DNA of 64,000 nucleotides. Origin: Stereum hirsutum FP-91666 SS1. Taxonomy: Eukaryota > Basidiomycota > Agaricomycetes > Russulales > Stereaceae. The stretch is from assembly GCF_000264905.1 (NCBI RefSeq), contig NW_006763150.1:62001-126000 (forward strand), given 5' to 3'. The position numbers and the translations under genes were made by a program. This document shows, one piece after another, positions 39,428 to 51,653 of this stretch; position 1 is the stretch's first letter, and every line of letters starts with the position of its first letter. The notes beneath the pieces were generated by a model, which saw nothing but the letters and a program-made list of their open reading frames with translations, was not told the DNA's origin and did no database searches.

Positions 39428-40738
39428 TTACCGTTGAGGGGTTCGGGTTCTGGTTGGTGTTCCGCCGTGGCGGTCACGTCCCCTTGAGCCTTCGCCCCTC
39501 CTGGGTGCATTGGACCTCATCTTCTTCGTTGGTCCCTGCCTCTCGTCGCTCATCTCCACCGTCTCGTTCCGCGCCCTCTTAAAGGCCCCCTTGCCCCTTG
39601 ACGATGTAGTCGATGGCGCCCCGCGTTTGACGTCGATCGCCTGTTGAGGTTGCGTATCGACGTGGTCGGCTGGTAGAAACGGCTCGAGATCGAGTGCCGC
39701 TAACATCCTCTCCATCTCGGGCGTGAGGATGAAGTGCGCCTTTTCGACAAAGGCGGCTATCTCCTCTCGATCAGTCGATTCAGGTATGAAATGTATCCCT
39801 GTGCATGTTCGGATCGCCAGCGGATATGGGTAACTCGGCGCGGCGTTTTGTGGCGGGCCCTCCACATTTACGAGGCTTGCATCGTGCAGTACGGCATGTG
39901 TATTGTGAAGTGAGAGAGGATCAATGGGCGGGATCGTAGTCTGTGTAGGATGAGAGACAGACAGTCGATGGTGCTGCATGGGATTCGCGGAGTCGCTGTT
40001 CGTGGAGGTGGAATCACTGGACGGAGCTGCCGAAGTGTTTCGGTCGAGCGAGAGGCCGTTGGTACCCTGTCTTTCGGACCGCGATACCTGTGTAGAAAGA
40101 CTCCATCGTCAGTTACCTATGACTCAGGTAGCAGTGAAGGTGGAGAAAGAGAGTCGTACCCCGACTTCCGTAGCAGGCATCTTCGGCATTATATTCTTGG
40201 TGCCGTTCGTGCAAGGGTCCATATGATGATCAGGCGGCGTTCCAATGGGGTCAATGTCCGAAGATGTCGATGTCGTACTGTCCTATAGTATCTGCTAATC
40301 AGTTTCTCTGACACATATTTTATTGTAGGACGGACGGACCTGTTTCAACACCACCGGCGACGGCAAACCTTGTGCATCATCGAGATTCCAGGACTTCATT
40401 ATCAGGTCGGGGTCCGCTTTGGACTGAGAGGATTGAATGTCAGGTTCGATGGACATAACACAGATGAAACAAAGATGGTTTGTACTCACCCGCTGATACC
40501 GACGCCGCGAAGGTTTTTTCTCAGATTGGTGAGCTGAAGGTCGATTATTTCAGACAGACGATCAGCACCATCTCGACGCAAATAGCGATGCTGAAGAAGA
40601 GGACGAACCTTGGGTTGACGTTGAAGGATGGCCCATAGGGACCCTGGTGTCACCGCTTGCCCTTTGTGCTCCTTGTCCGTTTGCGCTCTGATTCTGAGCG
40701 CTGCTGGTCATCGGGCTGTAATAGATTTTGGGATTCAT
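39428..40738 (-). CDS. X5: X4-type paralog with frameshifted C-terminus
   Basis: Exons 40738-40609, 40533-40490, 40423-40340, 40282-40160 and 40087-39428 give 346 aa. Exon B reads HQSEKKPSRRRYQR and exon C SKADPDLIMKSWNLDDAQGL. The last exon shares SYPYPLAI and TDREEIAAFVEKAHFILTPE with X4, plus AIDVKRG related to the X1-X3 block. About 40 codons before the end, one extra base relative to X4 (near 39505) shifts the frame, so the tail becomes arginine-rich and loses the shared ending SSSSD. The protein may still work, since the tail lies outside the best-conserved blocks. Function unknown. Confidence 0.55.
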
Positions 40739-40952
40739 GTTCTCAATGATTTGATTTGTTGTCTTTGCTTTGCGGAGCGATTTGTGGTGGTGGATTGGAG
40801 GATGTTGTTGTTCAAGAAGAAGGAGAGGATGCGTGTCGCGCGACATGATATGCAACAACAACACGGTCTCGTGACCAATTGAACGTCCGCCGCCGGCTTC
40901 ACCCTGTACATTGTCTCTCAATTTGCTCCAGCCTCCGCGGTCCTTTTGATCT

Positions 40953-40962
40953 CCTTTTATGG
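40953..40962 (-). promoter_or_regulatory. TATA-like element of X5
   Basis: CCATAAAAGG on the minus strand, about 215 bp before the X5 ATG. Confidence 0.5.
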
Positions 40963-41093
40963 TCTCTAGCCTTCCACTGTACTCGTGAGTTTCGGACATC
41001 TATTATAGAAAATATACCTGTTTTCCTCCGGTTTTTGGAAACGAAAATTGCGACATTTTTGTGACACCGCGCTTGTGCCTCTTGGACGACGCT

Positions 41094-42240
41094 ATGGTCA
41101 AGACCTGGCGCGACCTGAACAAAAGGAAAGCAAGTGGCTATGTGTACTCGACTAACAATAATGGCGAGTTTTATCTCTCGTCCTACCTTCTACTCATGTT
41201 GTTTGGTACAGATTTTTTTGTCGTCACATCTCCAGAGTCGAGCTCCGCCTCAAAACAAAAATTGCGTGTCGGAGTTCGAAGCAGTACTGCGAGCCTGTAG
41301 ATTATGGGCACGGTAAGCTATTTTGTCTGCTTTCCTGCTACTCTACCCCGGGCTATCGAATCCCCGCGTGGCTAGGGCGACTGTTTGGCGGTCTAATTGA
41401 GCATTTGTGACAGAGTACCCCGCGAGAAGACGGAGAATATTTGGGTAGAGTCGGAGGCTCGAGATATCTCATTTGTGTCAAGAAATATACACTTTTGAAT
41501 CGGTCTCGTACAATCAAGGACCGATGAGCACGATCCAGGTTATATCGGAAACTCCTTGGGCCGATGCCAGTCTTGTCGTAGTAATGCTCACGGTTGGTCT
41601 GGAACCTTTACCTGGATAAGATTTGCGTGCAGTATACTGCTCGAGACAGCTTCGAGGATCCCTAACTGTTCTTACTGGTTTGGTCCTTGGGGAATCTTGT
41701 GCTTGGGCCAGCTCTCTATCACATCCTCCTTGCTACGGTTATCTCGATCTCGAACGCACCGGGTCGAATCGAGGTAATTTCCGCAAGGATGCTCGCTGTT
41801 CTCGCCCCCGAAGTTGACGCCATCAAATACGGATCCGAGTTCCCTGTCTCATTGGTCGAAGCTCGAACCGACGCAAAAGTCGTTTCGATTACTATCTGCA
41901 TGCCCTCCGTTTGAAGCACGTCGTGTTTCTGCAGGGCGCGTTATTGCCTGCGCCGCTCTCTCTATGCTCGACATCTTTCCTCGCGTCTACGGTATATTCT
42001 TCGCGTTTCATTATCGTATCCTGCCTTTCAAGAGATCTGGAAGAGATGCCGACTTTGAACAATGCTTACGAATATTCATTTCCACTCGGACTTTCCCAAT
42101 GCTGGGCCGCCGGACCACACTGTGCAGAAATTGTCGTATCTCCGACCGTGTTTGGAGCTGACATCTCTTCGCAAGTGCACTGTAAATTAGATCTCTTCGG
42201 TACTTGAGTTTGTCGTCCTTACTTGGCTCCATCTATGGCT
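41094..42240 (+). pseudogene. Y5: degraded Y gene
   Basis: First exon MVKTWRDLNKRKASGYVY; acceptor TGGTACAG at about 41210; conserved block CRHISRVELRLK and KQYCEPVDYG; donor GTAAGC at about 41310. The membrane-like frame around 41890-41950 (YYLHALRLKHVVFL) matches Y2 and Y4. Several stops and shifts lie between these islands. Confidence 0.38.
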
Positions 42241-42454
42241 TGTTCTGGCCTCCGTTGGGGTGTCACTCGCGCCTTTGCCTGCATCGCGTGAGTCTTCACG
42301 CTTCAGTTTCCGTCTGCCTGAGTCGGTCCCGGTCTTGTGAGAGCCTTCCATAGAGGTATATCAGTATGTGTTTAACTGCGAGATGCTACTTTTGCCTCTG
42401 AATCATGCCCTCTATATACCAAGATAATATCACAAAGTTGACGTCTGGGGATCA

Positions 42455-43386
42455 CTGAGCTTGGGCCACCGCCACAATGAACTCTAAACGTACGCGCCCG
42501 ACCGACGGAAGAAAACGTCAAGTCCCAACCCCCTTGCTGGCCGTGGCTTCAAGGACTCCACTCTCCTCGACTTGGTTTTTTCTTGATCTCAGTCTACACC
42601 AAGGCAATGGACATCATCTTCTTTCTCTCGGTCTCTGTGTCTCGAAAAAAATGGCCTCGAATCCGTCAGATACGCGTATCTTACGAGGAAAGGACTCCGG
42701 CATGCGGCCTCACAATGCGCTGGTCCATCGATGCCACGACGCTCGCTGCTCAATCACGCCAACCTTTTACACGAAATGGACATGCGGACGGAAAAACGGT
42801 AAGCTATACCTATGGATGGACAGATAACACAGAAGGGCCAGGGGAGAGTACGGAACAATAGTGGATGGAGTCGTACTGATGCGAACTGTTCACTGTTTCC
42901 GACGCCGTTTTACCCTGTAAAGAGTACCGCGTACGGACCCACAGCGGAGAAGACGGATATAGAAGGGAGCGGGAGCGGACAGAATGAATCAGCAGGTGCG
43001 TGTGTCCAATCCTGCCTCGAAACGCTTGTTGCTAACCGTCAAATCGTATAGCTGAAATACAGGCGAATAAAATGAAATTACATGGATACGATGACGGTCC
43101 AGCCCAATCTGTGCCCAATCTGTGCCCCGGCGAAAAAGGAAGGCACGAGAACACAATAAGACTAATGAAAGAGAAAAGTGAGTAAAAAAGACCTAAATAG
43201 AAGACTGAACCCCTCTTCCGCACTAGCACGAAACACGCTCTCGATACCCCCACCTTTCGCGCTCCTCCTTCTCCTCTACTTCTTTCCTATCTCCCCTCCT
43301 CGCTCCCCCCAACCATCCTCTACGTCCCTTCTCTCCTACGAATTCTCACTTGGCCCCAGGATCGACATATCCAATGAGGATCTCAT
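42455..43386. repeat. Segment Z6
   Basis: Sixth copy of Z, of a divergent subtype shared with Z7 at 53690. It keeps the GTGCGTGTGTCC intron-like piece at about 42995 and the C/T-rich run before the X6 3' end. Confidence 0.5.
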
Positions 43387-45041
43387 CTACCCTTCGCGGT
43401 GACCAAGTGAGAATGCTTTGGCTAGGTTCAGTGGGCGGCCCTCGCCGTCACACTGATCTCCCATACCTATTGCTTGGTTAGTGTTGAAGGGTTTAAGTCC
43501 CCATTGTTGTCCGGCCATAAAGGCTGAACTCCGTGGTACCGTCGCCCCTAACGTTCTGCCGGACCTGAGCTTCTGTTTGGCCGGTCCGGCACTGCTTCCC
43601 TCATCCGCGTCTCCCATCTCGCTCCGCTCTCTCTTCCTCCCCTTACCTTCCCTTGGCTGCCCATTCGATGACGACGCTCCGCCCCTCATCGCCCCCATCC
43701 ACTCCGCTCCTTGCCCCACCGCTGTCTCAATACCCAAAAACGACGGCCCCAGCGCCCAGTGTTGTTCGTACCACTCAGATCCTTGTCCCGAGGGTGGTGC
43801 TGGTGTCGAGTCTGAAGAAGACAGACCCACGTCCGTGAAGTAGTGTGGGTCACGTTGCCACGGCCGGACGAAACTGATATCGGCGGGCTGGGCGAAACCT
43901 GACGTGGATAGGTTCACGGTCAGGTAGTTCCCGTCCGCTGTCGTGGGGGAATCGTGTCCTGTGAAGGATACCGCCCCATCGTCTCCATATGGGACGGACG
44001 TCTCGGCTGGCTGCTGAGGGTTTTGAGCCAGCATCTGCTGGGGCGGAGGGTCGGTGTGAGGGTCCTGGCACTTTGCAGGACTCGCCGACCCTAAGAAGTC
44101 CTGCCAAGTGAACAGGTCCTCGATATTGGTCGGAGTGCGGGGGACGCTTTGGTCCGAGACGGAGTGGGTCGTAGACGAATCGTGCCCTGCGAAGGATATC
44201 GCCCCATTGTCTCCATATGGGACGGACGTCCCGGCTGGCTGCTGGCTGTCTTGGGCCAGCATCTGTTGGGGTGGAGGAATGGCGTGAGCCGCCTGGTCCC
44301 CCGCATGACTCTGTACGCCTATGAAGTCCTCCAATGTAAATAGGTCCCCGATATTTGATGGGGCGCTGGGGACGCTTTCGTTCGTATCACGCTGTGCGAT
44401 CAAAGTCCACATTGTCAGTCCCTTATAGTACACGATAGGATGTAGCGGGAGACGTACTGTTCGCAGGTTTTTAGAAATAGCCAAAACTATCCCTTGCTCT
44501 TCATGAAGTCTTAAGAATGAAGGTGTCGGCTATCTCTGCTTATCAGTTCTCTGATACTCTGTGTTCCAAGCAAGAAGGACAGACCTTCGGCGCCATCACC
44601 AGCGGCACATCCTGCGTGCCTCCCACGCCCCTCCACGACTCTCTTATGGACCGTCCAGTGGCCCTAGACTGGAAGAGAAGAGAGTGTCAGGATAGATAGA
44701 CGAGGTAGCAGGCAGGGGAATAAATTGAGATGGATTTTACTCACCTCTTTCTCGTGTCCAGTTCTGCGCTTTGGGGCAGGCACTTTGACAGGCTTCCTAC
44801 ATCTGCGCCTGTGAATGTGTCAGTGTTGGTCGGAGACAACAGGCAAGGTTGGCACAGTGAGTGATTGTCCGATGCTCTAGATGTTATACGCAGGAGCAAC
44901 TTACGAAATGTAGGGCGCATGGGACAATACAATTCGTTTCGGCGGCGGCGTGGACGACACCGATGTCGTACTGGTGGTAGCGTCGACGCGCTCGTTGGCG
45001 CCGTAGGTTGAAGTTTGGATGGCGAAGTCGTTTGTTTGCAT
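43387..45041 (-). CDS. X6: third X subtype, with an internal 76-residue duplication
   Basis: Exons 45041-44905, 44808-44745, 44668-44585, 44529-44458 and 44391-43387 give 453 aa. The A-B intron phase differs from X1-X5. Exon B is basic (RCRKPVKVPAPKRRTGHEKE) and exon C keeps RESW and TQDV. The last exon has two tandem repeats of 76 residues, each with NI-x-DLF-x-x-x-DF-(I/L)-G, PPPQQMLAQ, QQPA, TSVPYGD and GHDS. A basic cluster GKGRKRERSE follows. The C-terminus runs 19 codons past the position of the X1 stop. The acidic-aromatic DLF/DF pairs look like a transactivation motif, which is inference. Function unknown. Confidence 0.65.
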
Positions 45042-46390
45042 GTTTTCTATGTTTTAAAACGCGTCTTCCACTTTTTGAAGCTATTCGCAAGCGAGGGTTT
45101 GGAGAGATCGTTGAGGATCGTTGTGGATGAGGAGAAGAGGGAGCGACGCTCGCGCGAGGGTTGTTTGTTCAACAGCCTCGTGTTTGACTCGGTATGTGCC
45201 GGCTCCCCCCCTTGCATTGTCGTTCTGTGGCCACCTTCTCCTGCTCATTTGTGGCCCCCAAGTCTTCAGAGTGCTCCCTTCTGACGAATTTATATTGGAC
45301 AAAGCACCCACTGATTTTTTTCGTGGAGCTAGAAATGTATGCATTCGTTGAGACAGCGCACATATCTCCCGGGTCAGGTTAGGGCAGAACCTGAACAAAA
45401 GGGAAACCAGCACCCTGAATTCCCACCCTCACTGGGAGTATTTTCCCATAATTTTGCTCTTCTGTCTCGCTCAACGCAGATAATTAACGCACGTTCCATG
45501 AAACAGATACTTTTATCACACTACAAGGCGATTTTCGACGAACGTAAGGTGCGTATATTTCGTCTTGGAGGGCTAGACGAAGACCGCGAAGTCCCGAACA
45601 GCGACAGGCCACATATCTTGTGGGCTTCTTGCCCTTAAATTTGGCCCTTCCCTCAGACGTCAGTTCTAGAGTCTTCTGCTTCACCCGAAATTATGCTGGA
45701 AGTCGCCTCACCTGTGTCTCACAGATGACAGCGTAAAACACTATCAGGTTACATATAACCAACTACATAACAATTTGACGACGTAAGAACAGGCTAGATA
45801 CAGGCGATGCGATTAGAGAATATGTGTAGCATTTTTCAGTGTCGAATTCTCCGCTGGTTCTCGCAGATATTGAGGCGCTACAAATACACCCCGTGGGAAA
45901 GATGAGGAAAACACGGAGCTGAAAGCACGTTTGGGGGCATGGCGAAAAATATATATCTCGAGACACACTCCCAGAACATCTATCTAGAGCAGAGCTCGCA
46001 AAATTAGTAACAAAATGAGGAGGTTCGTTATCGTCTCTGCCGCTGTCGTCGTCTGGGGCCTACTTCAGAATCGTCGTCGTCGTAGGCATGGTCCATGATC
46101 TAGGAATGGGGATCGCCACGAGTTTCAGGAACATTTTGCGGTGAAGAGCCTTGGAAGAGGAGTCGGAGGACAGATAGGGTCGTTCATGATGATTCTGTTT
46201 GAGTACAATGAACAAAATCGGATCAAACCGGAGATGCACTGCGAATCAAGAGAGGTAATATATTTTACGTTATTTCGGGTATACTCTCGAGACACGTTTT
46301 ATATTGAGGACTCGTACGTACCATTGAGAGACTCGATAACTGGACGCGACGGAAATAGCGCGGAGCAGGGATTATTATCTCTAACGGCGG
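45042..46390 (+). other. X6 upstream region with a Y-like fragment (Y6)
   Basis: Diverging from X6, a plus frame at 45339-45638 contains the Y hallmark EPEQKGNQ and an acceptor AACGCAG at about 45479, so it is probably the remnant first exons of a Y gene. The frame RIFRLGGLDEDREVP, then SDRPHILWA, is conserved in the second copy at 56750. After 45640 no gene is supported up to the R1b stop. Confidence 0.35.
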
Positions 46391-47174
46391 CTAGACTTTG
46401 GCTAGACTCTGCGTGACCTTGAAGGCTTGCGGAAGCGCCTCGCTTTGCGACGATGTAGCTTGAAGGACTCGAGCCGCAGGAGCGCCCCCTTGTGTTCCGG
46501 CGCGCCCAGTTAAATCGTCATCGTGAGAGATGCTGTTGTCCTCAGGTTCACCGTATACGGAGGCTTCCCATAGGCTAAAGTTAACCTGCGCAGCAATGTT
46601 GGTCAGTCCGAGAAAGTGTGGCACTAGCTGAGCGACCCCAACTGCAACGAAAAGATGTCGTAGAGAGACAAGGGCGTACGGCATTGAGAAACCCTTCCGC
46701 CCTCACTAACTCTCTCGGCCATTAAGGTCCGAAGAGAACTCACCCGACTCGATACTGGAGAGCTCGAGCCTCCGAGAGGTCTGGGGCTGTAGAGCCGGAG
46801 AAGAATATCTGCACTTCGGACAGCACCTCCTCGATTGGGATGTGCTCTCCGCCTAGTTTCCCGCAGAGACATGAATATTGAGCTTTCTTATCACAAACCG
46901 CATAGACATATCCCTGGCAATTTTGGCACCAACAAACCGCGAATTTGGGTTGATATTTCTTGAAGGAATCGCAGCAAACTTGACACCCAGATGAACGCAC
47001 TCTTTTGCCGCTGTGACAGAATCAAGGGATTTTTCAATAGCCTTCACAGTCTGAGGGCATGCTAATGATAGGCGAGGAGAAGTAAGTGACAGGACATAAG
47101 GGAATACATACATCTGGTGGGCGCGGAGCTGAAGCTTCGTCACAGAGACAACGCCAAGGGACAGCGTTGCACAT
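46391..47174 (-). pseudogene. R1b: cysteine-rich protein gene broken by a 10-bp deletion
   Basis: Left-hand copy of R2b. Exon 1 (from the ATG at 47174) is MCNAVPWRCLCDEA with the same Cys positions 2, 9 and 11. After the intron, TVKAIEKSLD-x-VTAAKECV matches R2b. Just after that Cys, ten bases present in R2b are missing (near 46990). This removes one Cys and shifts the frame. The rest of the domain is still readable in the other frame (GCQVCCDSFKK, AVCWCQNCQG, CLCGKLGGEHI), which shows recent loss. The C-terminal exon remains readable (SLWEASVYGEPED). Confidence 0.65.
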
Positions 47175-48440
47175 TTGGTGCAACTGTGCACGGTGACAGC
47201 GGTGACGAAGAGCAAAGAATGAGAAGTATGTCAGCATACGCGGCACGTAAATGCAATCCACAAGGATTGGGAATGAGACATACCTATCTGGATCGGTTGA
47301 TGAAGAAGTTGAAGGAGTGTTTGACGAGGAGTATGACCAGACGAAGGAGAGGAAACATGTGCCGAAACAGGAGATCATACAGACAAAAAACTAGCGACAT
47401 CCGTAATGCTCAACGTACGTAGCTATGAGATTTATGGATGGGACTTCGATATTTGATGATGAACCCGGCAGCGATAGTCACTGGCCGTCAAGCGCACTGG
47501 CAGATGTGTCGGAGACGTTGAGCTTGACCGTGAGGCAGGGTTTCGGTGGTTCGCCGCCTGAAGCGCCAGGGACAGCAAAAATATGACAAGAAGTTCAGAG
47601 TTGCTGAAGATGTAGATGGATCGTGAAAAAGGAAGGTCGATCTATGCGGAACTGGGCGTTCAAAGATGACACAGGTGTTGACGACGCAGTTGAGAGAATG
47701 TATAAGGTAGAAGTGGGCAGTGGGAGAACGTGTAAGCCTATGTAGGTAGATTGTAGATATTAAAGGCTGCGACGCAGGTTGAGTGCTTGATTGGATATCG
47801 TCGACGGGAGAAAGGACAAGTCAAGAAGACGAAAGAAAGGCGAGACTCGCCGCGGTGTCAAATCGACACGTGGCTCTGAGTGCCACTATGGAAATTCTCA
47901 CGGATGGTGCGACGCATGCCACTGTGGCACTTTACAAGAGACTCGCACGGGAAAATTCAACAGACAGATGTGGATGGATTCTAGAGCATCTGTCATAAAT
48001 ACAACGCAGTACAATTCAGCAGAAAACACGCCACGAATCAGAATCCCAACCAACGAGACCTAAACGAGGAGGATAACATAGAGAAAATACTGAGTAGATC
48101 GGAGAGAGCAAGGTAAGAAAGCGGGAGGGGTAATGGGGGCGGAATCATTCGGGAGATGGGAACGGGGAGGGAACGGAGCGAGCAAAAGCGTTATATGACA
48201 TGTAGATTTACAGAGCGATCAACACGACAAGAGAGCATGAAAAGAAAGCCATGTACGGCGTGACACCGTTGAGTACAGCAGGTGCAGAGAGGAAGGAAAG
48301 ATGAGGAAAGTAAAGCGACTGAGGATAACACGATATCAATGAAAGGGAGAGAAAGTGGTAAGAAGTATTGGGTAGCGCTCGAAATCACAGTACACTGCGC
48401 CATGAAGTCCTAGACGTGTGGCTAGACGGGAGTCCCCACG
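47175..48440. other. R1b upstream region and R1a/R1b spacer
   Basis: It contains a probable 5' UTR intron of R1b (donor GTATGTC after AGATAG, acceptor GTGCACAG just before the ATG). Otherwise no gene is seen. It matches 58372-59447 in the right-hand copy. Confidence 0.45.
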
Positions 48441-48730
48441 TTAGTCCGAGAACGAAGGCGACACGGCACGGACGGTCATCCCGTCGTCCTCGTCGCTCGT
48501 CACGTCGCTGTGGTTGTCGTTTACGCCGAGGCTCGAGTCATCGTCCCGCGGGTCGCCGTAATCCGAGCTATCATCGAAAAGGGCCTCTTCGTACTCAAAA
48601 GACCCCGAGTCGTCGTTGTTGAAACCACCATATTGGGCATCGTCCGAGTCGTCATTGCTATCACCATTCTGCCCAGCTTCTTAGTCTCGAGGCCCCCGAC
48701 ATGTATACCCACTCCTGATCTTCGGTCCAT
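48441..48730 (-). pseudogene. R1a: 3' remnant of a cysteine-rich protein gene
   Basis: Only the acidic tail of R2a is present: DDSGSFEYEEALFDDSSDYG, DDDSSLGV, TSDEDDGMTVRA and the end SPSFSD. The start codon, exon 1 and the whole cysteine-rich region are missing. The break is at about 48730, where sequence jumps to the part matching 61690 in the other copy. This equals a deletion of about 1.9 kb compared with the right-hand copy. Confidence 0.7.
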
Positions 48731-50654
48731 TCATCAATCTGATGCATGACATAAGTCAGAGGGCATTCGCACCCGAAAAAGATAGGCCCAAACGTCCGCG
48801 TAGAAAGTGTCGAGTCCGCTACCAGAATAGGCTCCCGTCTAGGGAAACACGTCGTCGGTGTAGTTGGCTCGGAATGATTTCGCTGACGCAGATGCTCATG
48901 GGTTTTGGAGCCACATCAGTGAGTTCCGAGCAGACTACCCCAACGGTACCACCGCGAATGCAAGTAACGAGAAACTCACCTCCATAGCCTGCTATTGGTC
49001 CTCATCGACATCAACGCGCACAAATCTCGAGCAAGCCCTTTCGAGTCTGTGGTATCGTCTGACTCACGAATCCTCCATCCAATATGTCCAGAGAGACCAG
49101 GAACCCCCTTCGGTATCAGGCATTTGCTCGCTATGAACGCGTTCATTGATGTTCTTGTGGGCTATTGAACACGAGGCACCTGGCTTGTTCGAAGCAAGGA
49201 GACCACATGAGCAGTATACTCTATAAGCAAGTCGTTATCGACATCATAAGATGCATGGTAGACAGAGAGAAGAGTATGAGCCAGCTGGAAACATTGGGGA
49301 GTCGACAGTCAGGAGTCGCGACTTGGTGTGTCTTCTCAGGTTTTGAGTCACGGTCTCTGGAACGGTGAATGCCAGAACGCAGCCAAGAGACATTAAAGCA
49401 GTTCTACCAGCGATATCTGCTGCAGTACGGACGATAGGAATACAGAGGAAAACTCGTAGAAAAGTAGCAGGACTGGCGGTGAAGAGGATAGAGCGAAAAG
49501 TGGTCTGATCTTTTGCGCTTGATTCTCTTCGCGCGTCGCGTTGGGGAGGTGCCACTGTGGCGCCGCTCATCGGAGTCGAACGCAATCTTGTTGTATGTAT
49601 CTTGCTCTGATCAACTCCACGACGTTTCTCAACTAAGCCAATCTTGAGCTCACTTTCATCCTAATAATTACGCTGTGTAACCCCTTTGGAGGCATTTCGA
49701 AGGCACAGGGAACCGGATACTCAACTTCGACGAAGCCTGCGACTGGTTTTCCTTCCATCCTCGGCGTTGCCTTCATCATCCGTCTTCAGGTCAGTCAAGT
49801 TATTTTCTCGACTCGCTCCGAACTGGAATAAGGCGGAGAAGGAGACAGAGATGATGGATGAATCAGTAGACGTGGATGTGGTGGAGAGGAATGCATGAAG
49901 GCCGTAGAACTAGCTGATGAAGTCGCCGTGGAAGAGACGGTCCTAGCGACCGAACCACGAGAGGCCTTCGTCCACGACACGGACGAATCGTCGCTCTAGT
50001 TCGGAAGTAGCTCCAGCTAGAGGACGTTTCGTTGTTTGTAAAGCTGGCGGGCCCACGAAATCATCTCTACGTCCTGCAATTTACGGTCGTGCAAAAGTCA
50101 CGGCTGACATCCCACCGAACTCACAACGAATGGAGTATCAGGTATGTTCACATCGAAGACAGGTGAAAGGGCCACGGAGACTGGCAAAGGGATGTATATA
50201 CTGGGGGTGATTCGGATGACATGTGCGGACGAGGTGTTTACGGTTCGTCGATCTGTCCATGGGCTTCATACCTCACCCAGACAGCGCGCATGTACTGACT
50301 AGAGCACGTATGGTCTCGTCTCGCTAGAAAGATTTATGGCTGATAGTTGCTGTACTCCCAGCTCGTACCGGTATGCACCGTTGCCAAACATTGCGAAGTG
50401 TCAACCAAAAAAACATGAAGTAATAGGTGAGTGAGAACAAAATCTCGAGTCATGACAAAGGACGCTAGGGTGGTCGAATCGTATCGCCTAGTCCCTAACG
50501 CTCGCCCCTTCACACCCTCTACTCGTCTCACCCCTAGACTTTCCTTCCTGTCTACACCTCCACCTCCCTGCAGAATCTTCACTCCGTCCCAGGGTCGACA
50601 TGTTAGGAACACGTCTACCCTTCATGAGGACCGAGTGAGAATGTATGGTAAGCG
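48731..50654. other. Shared flank of the long duplication, few coding signs
   Basis: Corresponds to about 61690-64000 in the right-hand copy. Apart from the weak candidate at 49244-49570 no frame is conserved in both copies. The end (50480-50654) is the C/T-rich run that leads into the X7 3' end. Confidence 0.45.
49244..49570 (-). CDS. Weak candidate small protein (T)
   Basis: An ATG at 49570 opens a 109-codon frame beginning MSGATVAPPQRDARRE and containing QTTFRSILFTA and hydrophobic stretches (LRVFLCIPIV, LMSLGCVLAF). The other copy (62300-62470) keeps SGATVAPPQR and QTTFRSILFTA in frame but has lost the ATG and shifts frame later. Partial frame conservation hints at a former coding exon. 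No family recognised. Confidence 0.25.
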   Translation of the reverse strand: MSGATVAPPQRDARRESSAKDQTTFRSILFTASPATFLRVFLCIPIVRTAADIAGRTALMSLGCVLAFTVPETVTQNLRRHTKSRLLTVDSPMFPAGSYSSLCLPCIL

Positions 50655-51595
50655 TCAGTTGACGGCCCTTCGCCGCCACCTGCGCTTCCAGACGTCGTAC
50701 TTGGTTCCTATGGAAGGGTCATAGTCCCTGTCGATGGACACCTTGGAAGCATTACCCTTCGCATTACCTTTCGAGGCCCTCGCCATCCTCGCCTTCTTCG
50801 ATGCCGGTGCCACGTCGGACTTGTCGTCACGATCCCGTTTCTTCTCTTCCCCACCACCAGTAGGCGGTTCCACAGAGACATCCACTATCTCCTCAAATGG
50901 TGAAGGTTTCGGGACACGCTTGGCCCTCTCACCGTTCCACTCGTCCATGAGTAGCGGATCCTGCCAGGATTTGATTCCCTTCTGGAGAGGGTTGTCGGTC
51001 GGCTGGCCTGACATGGGGGCCATGACCCAAGGGTTTCCATTCATCTGCCGAGGTGCGCACCTCCCGCGGAACGATTTCTTTTCTGGGGCTTGCTGGTCTA
51101 CTTTGCGTTGGGATCGAGTACGTCGGGGTCCAGTGCCGGGCGGGCGGAGTTGTGGGTGAGGTTGGGGACGAGGATCTCGAGCTGCCACGGGTTCGTGCGT
51201 GTGGCACTTTGTCGGGAAGCTTTTTCACTGGCGACGACACACCCTGTGCATCATTCATGCCCCAGGACTTCGCGATCTCCTCCGGGTCCGCTTTGGACTG
51301 AGAGGTTCGAAAGTCACGATCGGTGGGTATAGAAAAGATGGAAGAAAGACGGTCTGTACTCACCCGCCGAGGAGGCTTGGTCCCACGCCGCGAATGTTTC
51401 GTTTCAAAGTGCTGGCCTGAAGATCCATACAGACAATCAACACCACCTCGGCGCAAATAGCGACGCTGAAGAAGATGACGAACTTTCGGTTGGTGTAGGC
51501 GGAGGGCTCATGGGGTCATTCGTTACAATTGACCCCCTTCGTTTCTTCAGGGCTCGTTGCCTGTGTGCGCTCTGATCCTGAGCGCCGATTGTCAT
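50655..51595 (-). CDS. X7: rearranged X paralog
   Basis: Possible exons 51595-51484, 51416-51364, 51297-51243 and 51181-50655 give 248 aa. Exon B is basic (HFETKHSRRGTKPPRR) and exon C has the full motif (SKADPEEIAKSWGMNDAQ), but here the donor seems to lie earlier (GTGTGTCG at 51242), and the usual exon D is absent. The last exon is unlike the others apart from a second SW motif (KGIKSWQDPLL) and basic runs (KRRWRRRAVN at the end). The usual start ATG is missing; the next Met (MTIGAQDQ) was used. The 3' end overlaps the hairpin conserved in other copies. Confidence 0.42.
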
Positions 51596-51653
51596 GGAAC
51601 GGTATCTGCTAACCAGTCTCTCTGACACATGTGTAATTATAGGACGGACGAAC

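Noticed and set aside
17830..43386. Pheromone/receptor mating locus
   Set aside because: No short frame with a CaaX end was found, and the hydrophobic Y islands do not show Ste3 receptor signatures I can recognise.
19695..45041. Homeodomain mating-type (HD1/HD2) locus, suggested by repeated divergent gene pairs
   Set aside because: No WF-x-N-x-R-type helix or other homeodomain block was found in X or Y exons. The SW motif in exon C is not placed or spaced like a homeodomain.
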